Positions 37,579-46,218 of a stretch of DNA of 64,000 nt are shown piece by piece. The position numbers and the translations under genes were made by a program. The notes below the pieces were generated by a model. It was not told the origin of the DNA, did not search any database, and worked only from the letters and a program-made list of their open reading frames with translations. The stretch's first letter is position 1, and each line of letters starts with the position of its first letter. Source of the stretch: Amycolatopsis bartoniae (GTDB lineage: Bacteria; Actinomycetota; Actinomycetes; Mycobacteriales; Pseudonocardiaceae); contig NZ_JACHWH010000003.1 in the NCBI RefSeq assembly GCF_014191255.1, positions 811,501-875,500 of the forward strand, written 5' to 3'.

Positions 37579-38502
37579 ATGCTCGATGTGGCCTCCCCCC
37601 TGCGCCCCGCCCACGTTCCGGACACGAGCATCGTCGAGGGGCCGCGCGTGCTGCGGCGGCTTCCCGACGGCGTCGAGTCGCGCCCCTACGACCTGTTCGG
37701 CCTGCGCCCGCTCGGCCGGGTCATCGGCGCCGAGATCGAGGGCGTCGACCTGGGCCGCCCGCTGACCGGACCGCTGCGGGCGGAGCTCGACCGGGCACTG
37801 CTGGAGTGGAAGGTGCTGTTCTTCCGCGACCAGGACATCACGTCCGAGCAGCAGCGCGCGTTCGCCCGGAACTGGGGTGAGCTGGAGACGAACCCGTTGC
37901 TGCCCCAGGGGGACTCCGACGAGGTCACCCGGTTCGCGCGCACCGAGTCGATGCCCGCGTTCGAGAACGTCTGGCACACCGACGTGACCTTCCGGCCCAG
38001 CCCCGCGCTGGGCTCGGTGCTGCGGCTCGTGCGGGTGCCACCGTTCGGCGGGGACACGATGTGGGCGGACATGGCCGCCGCGTACGACAACCTGCCCGCC
38101 GACGTCCGCGAGCGGATCACCGGACTGCGCGCGGTGCACGACTTCGTCCCCGGCTTCGCGCGCTTCGCGAAAGCGGGCTTCCTCGCCGCGCGGCAGGACG
38201 AGTTCCCGCCCGTCGAACACCCGGTGGTGCGCACGCATCCCGTGACCGGCCGGCGCACGCTGTTCGTGAACCCGTCGTTCACCACGCACATCGTCGGCCT
38301 GGAACGCGACGAGAGCGACGAGCTGCTGCGGCTGCTGTTCGCGCAGGCGCACGTGCCGGAGTTCCAGGTCCGGTTCCGGTGGACCGAGAACGCGGTGGCG
38401 TTCTGGGACAACCGCGCGACGCAGCACTACGCGGTCAACGACTACGCCCCGCACGTGCGGATCGCGGAGCGCGTCGCGATCGCCGGTGACCGGCCCTACT
38501 GA
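37579..38502 (+). CDS. TauD/TfdA family Fe(II)/2-oxoglutarate dioxygenase
   Basis: 307 residues. The iron facial triad is visible: His133 and Asp135 in VWHTDVTF, and the distal His in NRATQHYAVNDY followed by the 2-oxoglutarate-binding Arg region. The fold starts with GRVIGAEIEGVDLGRPL and RDQDITSEQQRAFA, as in TauD. Substrates of the family are alkylsulfonates (taurine), 2,4-D and alkyl sulfates; no transporter for such compounds is adjacent, so the substrate is open. ATG 37579 was chosen over 37531 because the family N-terminus begins later. Confidence 0.91.
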   Translation: MLDVASPLRPAHVPDTSIVEGPRVLRRLPDGVESRPYDLFGLRPLGRVIGAEIEGVDLGRPLTGPLRAELDRALLEWKVLFFRDQDITSEQQRAFARNWGELETNPLLPQGDSDEVTRFARTESMPAFENVWHTDVTFRPSPALGSVLRLVRVPPFGGDTMWADMAAAYDNLPADVRERITGLRAVHDFVPGFARFAKAGFLAARQDEFPPVEHPVVRTHPVTGRRTLFVNPSFTTHIVGLERDESDELLRLLFAQAHVPEFQVRFRWTENAVAFWDNRATQHYAVNDYAPHVRIAERVAIAGDRPY

Positions 38503-38541
38503 CGGGTTTGTCCCGGCCTCGGGAAGGGCATTCCCCGCGGC

Positions 38542-39204
38542 ATGAGCCGCGTACTGGTCCTGGATGTGGACGGAACCCTGGTCGACACGAACTACCACCA
38601 CGCCGTCGCGTGGTTCCGCGCGTTCCGCAGCTGCGACGTGACCGTGCCGATCTGGCGCATCCACCGCGCCATCGGGATGGGCGGCGACCAGCTCGTGCCC
38701 ACCGTCGCGGGGCAGGAGGTCGAGGACCGGTTCGGCGACACCGTGCGCGACAAGTGGAAGGAAGAGGCCGACGCCGTCCTCGGCGAGATCTGCGCGATCG
38801 AGGGCGCGCGGGAGCTGCTGGAGGCCGCGCGCGACGCGGGGTACACCGTGGTGCTCGCCAGCTCCGGCAAGCCCGACCACGTCGACAAGTACCTCGACCT
38901 GCTCGACGCCCGTGAGCTCGCGAAGGACTGGACCACTTCCGGCGACGTGTCGGAGACCAAGCCCGAGCCGAACCTGATCGAAGTCGCGCTCGAGAAGGCG
39001 GGCGACAACGAGGCCGTCGTCGTCGGCGATTCGGTGTGGGACTGCGAGGCGGCGCGGCGGATCGGCCTGCCGTCGGTGGCCGTGCGCACGGGTGGTTTCG
39101 GCGAGCAGGAGCTGCGCGACAGCGGCGCGTCGCGGGTGTACGAGGACCTGCACCAGCTCCGCGCGGACCTGCCGAACCTGCCCACCGGGAAGCCGGAGAA
39201 CTAG
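38542..39204 (+). CDS. HAD superfamily hydrolase (phosphoglycolate-phosphatase-like)
   Basis: 220-residue HAD subfamily IA enzyme. Motif I is LVLDVDGTLVDTNYHHA (nucleophile Asp), motif II is ASSGKPDHV, motif III includes KPEPNLIEVALEK and motif IV is VVVGDSVWDCEAARRIG. The cap is the alpha-helical C1 type. It may dephosphorylate phosphoglycolate, beta-phosphoglucomutase-type sugars or related metabolites; specificity is not readable. It starts at ATG 38542. Its TAG stop overlaps the convergent GH172 stop by two bases. Confidence 0.9.
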   Translation: MSRVLVLDVDGTLVDTNYHHAVAWFRAFRSCDVTVPIWRIHRAIGMGGDQLVPTVAGQEVEDRFGDTVRDKWKEEADAVLGEICAIEGARELLEAARDAGYTVVLASSGKPDHVDKYLDLLDARELAKDWTTSGDVSETKPEPNLIEVALEKAGDNEAVVVGDSVWDCEAARRIGLPSVAVRTGGFGEQELRDSGASRVYEDLHQLRADLPNLPTGKPEN

Positions 39205-40196
39205 GCGTACCAGAACGCCGTCGTCGCGATCGACGCGTTCTCCAGCGGCAGGTACAAGCCGCCGGACTGCCAGCCCAGGGCCTGGATCGTCACGCGCAGG
39301 TCCCGCTCGAACGAAATCGGGTCGCGCACGTGCCAGCGGTACATCCCGAACCGCTGGTCCGGCTGGTAGATCTCGTCCGGCGGCAGCACCTGGTGCAGCC
39401 CGAGCCAGCGGGTCGAGTACGGCACGTACCGGCCGCCCACGTCGAAGTTCCACGCGCCGCCGAAGTAGTCCTCGGTGCCGGTGCCGCAGATCGTCGGGAA
39501 CTCCTGGTCGCCGTCGAGGTAGAACTTCACCTCGCCCTCGCCCCACCAGCCCGGTACGCGCGGCTGGATCGCCAGGTACGTGCCCGCGTACTGCCCGGGC
39601 CCGCTGACGCCGTCGAGGATCGGGTGGATCGCCGGTGAGCCGAGCGGGTCGCTGCGGCGCCAGGCGGCGTGCAGGTACGCGGTGTCCGGCGGCAGGTCCC
39701 GCAGCCGGTAGTCGACCTGGTAGTACACCGGCAGATCGGTGCCGCTGGCGTTGGTCAGCGTGAGCCGCGCCCGGCGGCGGAACGGCATCGGCCAGTAGCT
39801 GTTCAGGCCGCCCGCGGGCGCGACCACGACCAGGTCCGATTCGAGTGGCGCGAACTCGCCCCAGGCGCTGCAGAAGAACGCGCCCAGCGGCACGTCCACC
39901 GCCGGCGTCTCCTCCTCGTCCCAGTACAGCCGCAGGGTGAGCGCCTGCAGGCGGGAGAAGTCGGTGGTGAGCCACACGTGCGTCAGCAACCCCGGCCCGG
40001 CGACGTCGGCGAGGGTCGCGGTGGCGCCGTCGGCCAGGATGATCGACGGCGAGACCTTCCAGCCCCGGCCCAGCTCGCGCGCGGCGTCCGCGCCCGTGCC
40101 CGTGGTGGCCCGGGCGCCACCGCCCTTCGCGCCGTCCGGGTTCTCCGCGCTGATCGACCTGCTGGATCCCGGCTCCAGCTGCCAGAGCTCGGCCAC
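39201..40196 (-). CDS. GH172 (DUF2961) family glycoside hydrolase
   Basis: 331 residues with the jelly-roll signature of the DUF2961/GH172 family: FFCSAWGEFAPLESD, NSYWPMPFRRRARLTL, TGTEDYFGGAWNFD and FGMYRWHVRDPI. Characterised members act on difructose anhydride, alpha-fructofuranosides or alpha-D-arabinofuranosides. Actinobacterial arabinan is a plausible substrate here (inference). No signal peptide, so it is cytoplasmic, fitting import before cleavage. It is preceded by an ABM monooxygenase with only 3 bp between them, so the two are co-expressed. Confidence 0.9.
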   Translation of the reverse strand: MAELWQLEPGSSRSISAENPDGAKGGGARATTGTGADAARELGRGWKVSPSIILADGATATLADVAGPGLLTHVWLTTDFSRLQALTLRLYWDEEETPAVDVPLGAFFCSAWGEFAPLESDLVVVAPAGGLNSYWPMPFRRRARLTLTNASGTDLPVYYQVDYRLRDLPPDTAYLHAAWRRSDPLGSPAIHPILDGVSGPGQYAGTYLAIQPRVPGWWGEGEVKFYLDGDQEFPTICGTGTEDYFGGAWNFDVGGRYVPYSTRWLGLHQVLPPDEIYQPDQRFGMYRWHVRDPISFERDLRVTIQALGWQSGGLYLPLENASIATTAFWYA

Positions 40197-40199
40197 GGC

Positions 40200-40520
40200 T
40201 CAGCCCACGGCCAGCTCGCCCAGTTCCGACCAGCCGTCCTGCGGGACCGTCGCGTTGACGATCCGCGGGGTCTCCACCAGGTGCGGCGGCAGGGTCTGCT
40301 GGGCCTGCTTGAAGTGGCCGGACTGCACGTGCGCGGCGGCGGCGTCGTCGCGGAACGCCTCGACCAGCACGTACTCCGCCGGGTCGTCGAGGCTGCGTGA
40401 CCAGTCGAACCACAGGCAGCCGGGCTCGGCACGCGTGGCCTCGGTGAACTCCCGCGTGATCTCCGGCCAGCGGTCGGCGTCCTGCGGCTTGACCCGGAAC
40501 TTGGCGGTGATGAAGATCAT
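40200..40520 (-). CDS. ABM-domain monooxygenase, second copy
   Basis: 106 residues with FITAKFRVKPQDADRWPEI, RAEPGCLWFDWSRSLDDPAEY and VLVEAFRDDAAAAHVQSGHF, as in YgiN-type antibiotic biosynthesis monooxygenases. The ATG at 40520 follows GAGGAGAGTC. It precedes GH172 by 3 bp. A role in oxidising a quinol or sugar-derived compound is possible, but no substrate can be named. It is only distantly related to the 19267 gene. Confidence 0.86.
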   Translation of the reverse strand: MIFITAKFRVKPQDADRWPEITREFTEATRAEPGCLWFDWSRSLDDPAEYVLVEAFRDDAAAAHVQSGHFKQAQQTLPPHLVETPRIVNATVPQDGWSELGELAVG

Positions 40521-40563
40521 GACTCTCCTCGCACGGTCGGTGTTCGTACTGTGACAGCCCGGC

Positions 40564-40896
40564 TCAGGCCACGTCCAGCACCGGGATCACGCGGTCGAGC
40601 TGGGTCAGCGCGAGCATGCGCGAGAGGAAGCGCGGCACGCCGATGAGCGCCAGCACCCCGTCGTACTCCGACACCCGCCGGTAGCCCGCGACCAGCGCCG
40701 CGAGGCCGCTGGAGTCGATCAGCGTCAGGTGCCGCAGGTCCAGGATCAGGTCCGGCCCGTCGGCGAGCTCCAGCAGCGCCGGGACGAACTCCGGCGCCGT
40801 GGACGCGTCCAGCTCACCCCGCAGCGTGACGACCAGGCGGCCGCCCAGCGGGGTGACGGTGTAGGAGAACGGTTCCCGCCCGTGCACTCCGGCCAT
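40564..40896 (-). CDS. STAS domain protein (anti-anti-sigma factor)
   Basis: 110-residue single STAS domain: VTPLGGRLVVTLRGELDASTAPEF and LTLIDSSGLAALVAGYRR with Ser62 at the phosphorylation position. It has the size and motif of RsbV/SpoIIAA-type antagonists. The start is uncertain between GTG 40899 and ATG 40896; the TAGATT hexamer upstream suggests a near-leaderless transcript. It is divergent from the Rieske gene and unlinked to any sigma factor. Confidence 0.87.
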   Translation of the reverse strand: MAGVHGREPFSYTVTPLGGRLVVTLRGELDASTAPEFVPALLELADGPDLILDLRHLTLIDSSGLAALVAGYRRVSEYDGVLALIGVPRFLSRMLALTQLDRVIPVLDVA

Positions 40897-40989
40897 CACC
40901 GGAGAATCTACCGGGCGCGGCGGCGAGATGCGTGGTCGGCGCGCACCGGGGAGGATGGACGCGCAGCCGGGCAGGTGGAGGGAGCGGAC

Positions 40990-41997
40990 GTGGCCGAGCA
41001 CGGGATCGCGAAGCGGTGGCCGGCGCGCTGGCCCGTCCAGCCGACCCCGCGGGAGCTGTGGTCGGCGCAGGAGCCCACGTTCCGCGACGCCGCACCCGCG
41101 CTGATCGAGGCCGCGGCCAAGCGCGCCGAGGCCCGTCCGTCGGGCAACTGGTTCGCGTTCGCGGCGAGCAGTGACGTGCGGCCGGACCGCCCGTTCGGCA
41201 CGCGCGTGGCGGGCCGCGAGCTGGTGGCGTGGCGGGACGCGGCCGGGCAGCTGCTGGTGGGGCCGGGGGAGTGCCCGCACCTGGGCGCGCCGCTCGCGCA
41301 GGGCCGGGTCGTCTGCGACACGGTGGTGTGCCGGTGGCACGGGCTGCCCGTCGGGGCGAGCGGCAAGTACGGCTGGGAACCGCTGCCCGGCCACGACGAC
41401 GGCGTGCTCGCGTGGGTGCGGCTCGACGGTCCCGGTGGCGAGGAACCGCTGCCCGCGCCGGTGCTGGCGCCGCGCCCGGCCGCGGCGGGCAGCGTCGCGG
41501 CGGTGACGCGGCTGGTGGGCGTGTGCGAGCCGGGCGACGTGGTGGCCAACCGCCTCGACCCGTGGCACGGCTCGTGGTTCCACCCGTACTCGTTCGCGCA
41601 CCTGACGGTCGCGTCCGCGCCGCCGGTGGACGCGAGCGAGGAGGACGACAGGTTCGTCGTCGACGTGACCTTCCGCGTCGGCCCCGGGCTCGGCGTGCCA
41701 GTGCGGGCGGAGTTCGGCTGCCCCGAGCCGCGCACGGTGGTGATGACGATCGTCGAGGGCGAGGGGGAGGGCAGCGTGGTCGAGACCCACGCGACGCCCC
41801 TGGGGCCGGGCCCGGACGGCAGGCCCCGCACGGCGGTGCTGGAGGCGACGATCGCGACGTCGGAACGACCGGGTTTCGCGCTGGCCCGCAGGGCCGCGCC
41901 GGCGCTGCGCCCGCTGATGCGCCGCGCGGCGGCCCGCCTCTGGCGCGACGACCTCGCCTACGCCGAGCGTCGTTACGCCCTGCGGGCAGGACGTTAA
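40990..41997 (+). CDS. Rieske [2Fe-2S] protein (DUF5914), carotenoid-cluster associated
   Basis: 335 residues with an N-terminal Rieske domain: Cys95 and His97 in GECPHLGAPLAQG, and Cys114 and His117 in VCRWHGL, which give the complete CXH...CX2H set. The C-terminal half carries the WHGSWFHPYSFAHLTV segment of DUF5914. In green sulfur bacteria a Rieske domain is fused to the CrtU aromatase; in this window it is separate and convergent with the CrtU gene, so the pair may act together. The start is GTG 40990 with GGAGGGAG upstream. Function as a CrtU partner is inference. Confidence 0.85.
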   Translation: MAEHGIAKRWPARWPVQPTPRELWSAQEPTFRDAAPALIEAAAKRAEARPSGNWFAFAASSDVRPDRPFGTRVAGRELVAWRDAAGQLLVGPGECPHLGAPLAQGRVVCDTVVCRWHGLPVGASGKYGWEPLPGHDDGVLAWVRLDGPGGEEPLPAPVLAPRPAAAGSVAAVTRLVGVCEPGDVVANRLDPWHGSWFHPYSFAHLTVASAPPVDASEEDDRFVVDVTFRVGPGLGVPVRAEFGCPEPRTVVMTIVEGEGEGSVVETHATPLGPGPDGRPRTAVLEATIATSERPGFALARRAAPALRPLMRRAAARLWRDDLAYAERRYALRAGR

Positions 41998-42470
41998 GCC
42001 GTCCGGGCGGGGCGGTCGGACTCCGGCCACACGTACGGGAGGTCGGTGGGCACGTCGGGGAACCAGCGGCCGTAGTGCTCGGGGTCCTTGCGCAGCAGCG
42101 CGGACTGGTGGCTGCGGTGGAACTCCTGGTCGCCGAACCACGGCGGCATCTCCCCGGCCTCCAGCAGCGACGGCTCGGTGCGCACCAGCGCCAGACCGGT
42201 CGCCTTCTTCAGGTCCGCCAAGAGCGTCGCCGAGCACGTGTCCGCCCGGCCGGCCGACGTCCACACCTCGCACATCTGCAGCCCGTACCGGGTGAGCGCC
42301 TCCTCGTACCCGCGCCACATCTTGACCGCCGGGTGGTGCCGCCAGCCGTAGCTCGGCACGGTCAGCGCCCGCAGCACCTGGATCGTCTCGACCCGCTGCT
42401 TGCCGAGCCGCCGCGGGTCGAGCACGCGGGCGCTCGCCGCGAAGTCGGGGTACGGCAGGAAAGTCTGCAC
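41994..42470 (-). CDS. MSMEG_6728 family protein (pyrimidine-dimer DNA glycosylase-like)
   Basis: 158 residues. The N-terminus QTFLPYPDFAASARVLD, RRLGKQRVETIQVLRAL, WRHHPAVKMWRGYEEAL and FGDQEFHRSHQSALLRKDP match the MSMEG_6728 group, which is related to pyrimidine-dimer-excising glycosylases (Pyr_excise). The GTG at 42470 follows GAGGAGACC, 16 bp after the crtU stop, so it is probably on the carotenoid transcript. That would place UV-damage repair beside a photoprotective pigment. Activity is predicted only from the family. Confidence 0.8.
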   Translation of the reverse strand: MQTFLPYPDFAASARVLDPRRLGKQRVETIQVLRALTVPSYGWRHHPAVKMWRGYEEALTRYGLQMCEVWTSAGRADTCSATLLADLKKATGLALVRTEPSLLEAGEMPPWFGDQEFHRSHQSALLRKDPEHYGRWFPDVPTDLPYVWPESDRPARTA

Positions 42471-42486
42471 GGGCCGGTCTCCTCCT

Positions 42487-43965
42487 TCACTGCAGGCGGG
42501 CGAGCGCGCGGAGCGGCGCGAACCGGCCCCGGGTGGGCACGGTCGTGACCGGGTGCCCGGCGGTGCCCCACCCGCCCAGCAGCCGGTTCGCGGCCAGCCA
42601 CCCGGTGGTCGCCGCACGCTCCATGAGCGCCACCGGGAGGTCGACGCGCACGCCGTCGCCCGCCAGCACCAGCCCCGGCACGGGGGTGGCCACCGGCGGG
42701 CGGCGGAAGTACGTGCCCGGCGCGAACAGCGGGCAGTCGGCCCGCCACTCCTCCCGGTCGCCCACGATCGTCGCCTGCTGGGTTTCCGGATAGATCGCGT
42801 GCAAACGCGACAGCAGCTCCTTCGCCGTCGTCTCCCGGTCCTCCGCCGCGTACGCGTGCAGCTCCACGACGGAACCACCGGTGTGCGCGGCCCACGCGGC
42901 GGCCTCGGCGTCGTACCGGTCGAGCACGCTGATGTTGTCCAGCGGCGGCAGGCCACCGGTGGCGAGGAACGCGGTCCGGTCCGCGCGCACGGGGCGGTCG
43001 AGCCACAGCCGCCGCACCAGGAACGGCGGCGCGGTCTCCTGTTCGGCGATCTGTTCGCGCCACTGCGGCGGCCCCAGCGGCGACGCCGCGACGAGCGTCC
43101 GCAACGCCGGGATCTCCAGCGCCAGCACGACGGCGTCGGCGGGGTACGAGCGGTCCGCGGTGTGCACGGTGAAACCCGGCTCGATCTCGGTGACCGCGGT
43201 GCCCGGGTGCAGCCGCACGCCGAGCTCGCGCAGCCGGTCGGTCACCGGCGTCCACAGCGTGTGGAACGGCTCGCGCGGCACGTCGAACAGCAGTCCCTCG
43301 GCGGAACCGAGGAAGTACAGGTGGAACATCACCGCCAGCTCCGCCGCGGAAAGCCGCTGCGGGGAGGCGAAGAAACTACGTGAGAACACGTCGAAAGCCA
43401 GGTGCCGGGCGGCTTCCGGAAAGCGTATTCGCGCGAGGAAGTCGGCGGCGTTCTCCGCGTCGAGCCGTTCGTAGGTCTCCGGCACCCGGACGTCCACAAG
43501 CGACAGTGCCGCGCGCAGGTTCACCTTGCGCAGTCCGGAAAGCGTGAACGTGGGGCTGCGCAGTGCGAAACCGAACGCGTTCCACGGCGGAACGCGGGGA
43601 ATGCCGCGGAAGGTGTCCGTGTGGCCGTGCTCGTCGAGCAGCGGATAGTCCGGCACCGGCCGCAGTGCGACCCCGGCGCGGCCGAGCAGCGCACGGAGGT
43701 TGTAGTACTGGCGGAAGAACGCGTGGAACCCGCGGCTCATCCCGACCGTGCTGCCGTCGGCGAGCGTCGTGGTCCAGCCGCCGACCCGGCCGCCCCAGTA
43801 CCGCTCGCGTTCGAACAGGTCCACCACCACGCCACGCTCGGCCAGCGCGGTGGCCGCCGTCAGCCCGGCGATACCGCCGCCCACCACGGCGACGCGCTTC
43901 GGTTCAGGAACCCGCTCGGCTCCCGCGGGCGCGGCGAACCGCACCCGCCTGCGGTCGCGGCTCAC
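42487..43965 (-). CDS. crtU: Carotenoid aromatase/desaturase CrtU (FAD-dependent)
   Basis: 492 residues with the FAD-binding motif VAVVGGGIAGLTAATAL (GGGIAG at 29-34) and phytoene-desaturase-like features (ERERYWGGRVGGW, SRGFHAFFRQYYNLRALL), ending in AGDGVRVDLPVALMERA. CrtU converts beta-ionone rings of beta-carotene into aromatic rings (isorenieratene) by desaturation and methyl migration. Context fits: crtB, two lycopene-cyclase halves and a methyltransferase precede it. The GTG at 43965 overlaps the methyltransferase stop by 4 bp. A crtI-type desaturase is not excluded, but the ring-cyclase neighbours favour CrtU. Confidence 0.8.
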   Translation of the reverse strand: MSRDRRRVRFAAPAGAERVPEPKRVAVVGGGIAGLTAATALAERGVVVDLFERERYWGGRVGGWTTTLADGSTVGMSRGFHAFFRQYYNLRALLGRAGVALRPVPDYPLLDEHGHTDTFRGIPRVPPWNAFGFALRSPTFTLSGLRKVNLRAALSLVDVRVPETYERLDAENAADFLARIRFPEAARHLAFDVFSRSFFASPQRLSAAELAVMFHLYFLGSAEGLLFDVPREPFHTLWTPVTDRLRELGVRLHPGTAVTEIEPGFTVHTADRSYPADAVVLALEIPALRTLVAASPLGPPQWREQIAEQETAPPFLVRRLWLDRPVRADRTAFLATGGLPPLDNISVLDRYDAEAAAWAAHTGGSVVELHAYAAEDRETTAKELLSRLHAIYPETQQATIVGDREEWRADCPLFAPGTYFRRPPVATPVPGLVLAGDGVRVDLPVALMERAATTGWLAANRLLGGWGTAGHPVTTVPTRGRFAPLRALARLQ

Positions 43966-44639
43966 GCGGCCTCGGCCCGGAAGGTGTGCACGATCCCGCG
44001 CTGCCAGCCGGTCATCGTGCTCGTGCGGACGCCGGTGAAGCCCGCGCGGCGCAACCGGGCGGCGAAGGCCGTCGCGCCGTCGAAGTCGAGCACGCTGCGC
44101 CACAGGTACCGGTACAGCCCGGCGTCGCCGGAGACCACCTTGCCCAGCGGGATGATCACCGACCAGCACACCGCGGTCCACACGGCCTTTGCGACGAGGC
44201 TGTCATTGACGCTGTAGTCGTGCACCACGAGCACCCCACCGGGACGCAGCAGGCCGCGCAACGCGGCGAGCGTGGTGTCCGGGTCGGGGAGGTTGCGGAT
44301 GAGGTACGCGGCGAAGATCGCGTCGAACCGCCCCTCGATCCCAGCCAGGTCCTCCGCGCGGCTGTGCACGAAGCTCACGCCGTCCGGCCAGGGCTTGCGC
44401 CGCGCCTCGGCGAGCATCCCGGCCGACCCGTCGAGCCCGACGACCTCCGCCCCGGGCACCACGCTCAGCACGGCGGCCGTGGACGCCCCGGTGCCGCAGC
44501 CGGCGTCGAGGACGCGGCGCGCGTCCGCCGGGATCGCCGCCGCCGAGCGGCGCAGGTGCACGTGGTAGCCGGGGTTGAGACCCACGAGCCGGTCGTAGGC
44601 GCGGGCACCGCGGTCGAACGCCGCGGGAACCTCGGTCAT
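43962..44639 (-). CDS. crtT: CrtT-like methyltransferase (UbiE/class I SAM)
   Basis: 225 residues: VLDAGCGTGASTAAVL (motif I), VVGLDGSAGMLAEAR, FDAIFAAYLIRNLPDPDTTL and LRPGGVLVVHDYSV. It is the methyltransferase that accompanies crtU and lycopene-cyclase genes in actinomycete crt clusters (CrtT in S. griseus). It overlaps crtYd and crtU by 4 bp each. Its substrate is unproven; carotenoid methylation is the default idea. Confidence 0.75.
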   Translation of the reverse strand: MTEVPAAFDRGARAYDRLVGLNPGYHVHLRRSAAAIPADARRVLDAGCGTGASTAAVLSVVPGAEVVGLDGSAGMLAEARRKPWPDGVSFVHSRAEDLAGIEGRFDAIFAAYLIRNLPDPDTTLAALRGLLRPGGVLVVHDYSVNDSLVAKAVWTAVCWSVIIPLGKVVSGDAGLYRYLWRSVLDFDGATAFAARLRRAGFTGVRTSTMTGWQRGIVHTFRAEAA

Positions 44640-44947
44640 GCGGGGGTGTCCTTTCGCGCGCGGAGCCAGCACAGCAGGGTGAGGGTGACGAGGCTGAAGC
44701 CGAACAGGTAGTCCTCGACGGGGATGTCGAACGGGAAGCGCACGCCCGTCATGTCGTCCGGGTTGTAGCGCACGATCGGGTCGGGCAACCTGGTGAGCCA
44801 GCCGTCCACGGGCACCTGGAAGGCCACGACGATGACCATCGAGATCCAGTAGGCGGGCCGCCGGAACAGGCCGGTGCGCAGCCACAGCAGCTCCACGGCC
44901 ACCACCGCCGGCACCGACAGCACCGCGGGCACGGTGTAGCCCATCAT
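44636..44947 (-). CDS. crtYd: Lycopene cyclase subunit CrtYd
   Basis: 103 residues, three transmembrane helices: MGYTVPAVLSVPAVVAVELLW start, ISMVIVVAFQVPVDGWLT, and DIPVEDYLFGFSLVTLTLLCW with the conserved PxEDYLF motif. It is the second half of heterodimeric lycopene beta-cyclases (CrtYcYd of Brevibacterium and mycobacteria). The ATG at 44947 overlaps the crtYc stop by 4 bp. Confidence 0.85.
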   Translation of the reverse strand: MMGYTVPAVLSVPAVVAVELLWLRTGLFRRPAYWISMVIVVAFQVPVDGWLTRLPDPIVRYNPDDMTGVRFPFDIPVEDYLFGFSLVTLTLLCWLRARKDTPA

Positions 44948-45261
44948 CGGCGGATCCTGGCGAGCATCCGCTCCACGGTCTCGAACGTCAGCAGCCCGCA
45001 CAGCGGGACCACGACGAAGAACAGCGCCTCCTCCAGCGGGACACCGAACGGCAGCGTGAGCCCGACCAGGAAGCGCGCGTCGTAGCTCCACACGTGCGCC
45101 GCGATGGCCAGCACGTCCCACACCAGGAACACCACGGCCGCGGGCAGGATCGCCCGCGCCAGCCGGGCGGGCCGCCGGTACACCCGCGACCCCGTCAGCT
45201 CCAGTGGCAACGTCACCAGCAGGCACGCGGCCAGCACCAGCAGGTACTGCAGGTGGTCCAT
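44944..45261 (-). CDS. crtYc: Lycopene cyclase subunit CrtYc
   Basis: 105 residues with three transmembrane helices and the GVPLEEALFFVVVPLCGLLT motif, which pairs with PVEDYLF of CrtYd. Together they make beta-cyclase activity on lycopene ends. The ATG at 45261 lies 21 bp after the crtB stop with an AGAGGAACGGGAAGG stretch before it. crtYc and crtYd overlap by 4 bp, as expected for an obligate pair. Confidence 0.85.
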   Translation of the reverse strand: MDHLQYLLVLAACLLVTLPLELTGSRVYRRPARLARAILPAAVVFLVWDVLAIAAHVWSYDARFLVGLTLPFGVPLEEALFFVVVPLCGLLTFETVERMLARIRR

Positions 45262-45282
45262 CCTCCGCCCTTCCCGTTCCTC

Positions 45283-46218
45283 TCACGCCGGACTCCGCCC
45301 GGCCGCGCCGACCCGGGCCCACAGCACGCGCGTCGCGGCGCTGCCGGCGAGCGCGAGCCGGGCCGGGTTGCCGACCGTCGCCCTGGTGCGGAACACGTTG
45401 TGCCCCTCCGCCTCGATGCGGTCGAGGATGCGAGCGTAAAGCGTGAAAGCGGTGGCCACACACGGGCGCGACACGGGGTCCAGCAACGCGATCCCCGGCC
45501 GGGCACGCCGGTAGATCGCCCGGGTGAAGGCGATCTGGTCGGCCAGCGCGCGCCGCACCCGCTGGTCGAGGCGGCCGGTGCGGTGGCACCACGCGAGCAG
45601 CTCGCGGTCGACGCCGTAGGCCGCCAGCTCGTCCTCGGGCAGGTACACGCGGCCGCGGTCGAGGTCCTCGGCCACGTCGCGCAGGAAGTTCGTCAGCTGG
45701 AACGCCTCGCCCAGCGCCGCCGCGTGCGGGGCCGCCTCGGCCGGGTCGCCGACCGTGCCCAGCACCGGCAGCATCTGCAGCCCGATCACCTCGGCGGAGC
45801 CGTGCACGTAGCGGCGCAGGCTGGCGCGGTCGGGGTAGCCGGTGACGGTGAGGTCCATCCGCATCGAGTCGAGGAACGCCCAGTACAGCGCGGGGTCGAT
45901 GCCGAACCGCGCGGTGGTGTCCACGACCGCGGCGAGCACGGGGTGCGCCGAGCGGCCGGTGCGCAGGCCCTCGGCCAGGTCCTTCCGCAGCTGTTCCAGT
46001 CTGCCGGCGATGTCGCCGCCGGGCTCGTCGACGATGTCGTCGGCGTGGCGGGCGAAGCCGTAGAGCGCGTGGACCGCGGGGCGCTGCCGGGGGTGCAGCA
46101 GGCGGGTGGCCAGGAAGTACGTCCGTCCGTGCCGGGCGTTGAGCGTGCGGCACCGGAGGTACGCGTCGTGCAGCAGCGGGTCGGTGATCCGCGCCGCCGC
46201 GAGCTCTCGCCGGGTCAA
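45283..46218 (-). CDS. crtB: Phytoene synthase CrtB
   Basis: 311-residue squalene/phytoene synthase. The two Asp-rich motifs are [14 protein letters not shown] and [18 protein letters not shown]; the [13 protein letters not shown] and [19 protein letters not shown] blocks are also present. It condenses two geranylgeranyl diphosphates to phytoene. The start is TTG 46218 with an AGGAG Shine-Dalgarno 8 nt upstream; no better ATG/GTG exists and upstream frame is non-coding. First gene of the crt operon. crtE (GGPP synthase) and crtI (phytoene desaturase) are absent from the window. Confidence 0.9.
   Translation of the reverse strand: MTRRELAAARITDPLLHDAYLRCRTLNARHGRTYFLATRLLHPRQRPAVHALYGFARHADDIVDEPGGDIAGRLEQLRKDLAEGLRTGRSAHPVLAAVVDTTARFGIDPALYWAFLDSMRMDLTVTGYPDRASLRRYVHGSAEVIGLQMLPVLGTVGDPAEAAPHAAALGEAFQLTNFLRDVAEDLDRGRVYLPEDELAAYGVDRELLAWCHRTGRLDQRVRRALADQIAFTRAIYRRARPGIALLDPVSRPCVATAFTLYARILDRIEAEGHNVFRTRATVGNPARLALAGSAATRVLWARVGAAGRSPA

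Noticed and set aside
42487-43965. crtI (phytoene desaturase) assignment
   Set aside because: General FAD-desaturase features would fit, but the neighbours (split cyclase, methyltransferase, Rieske protein) and sequence blocks fit CrtU better; not fully excluded.
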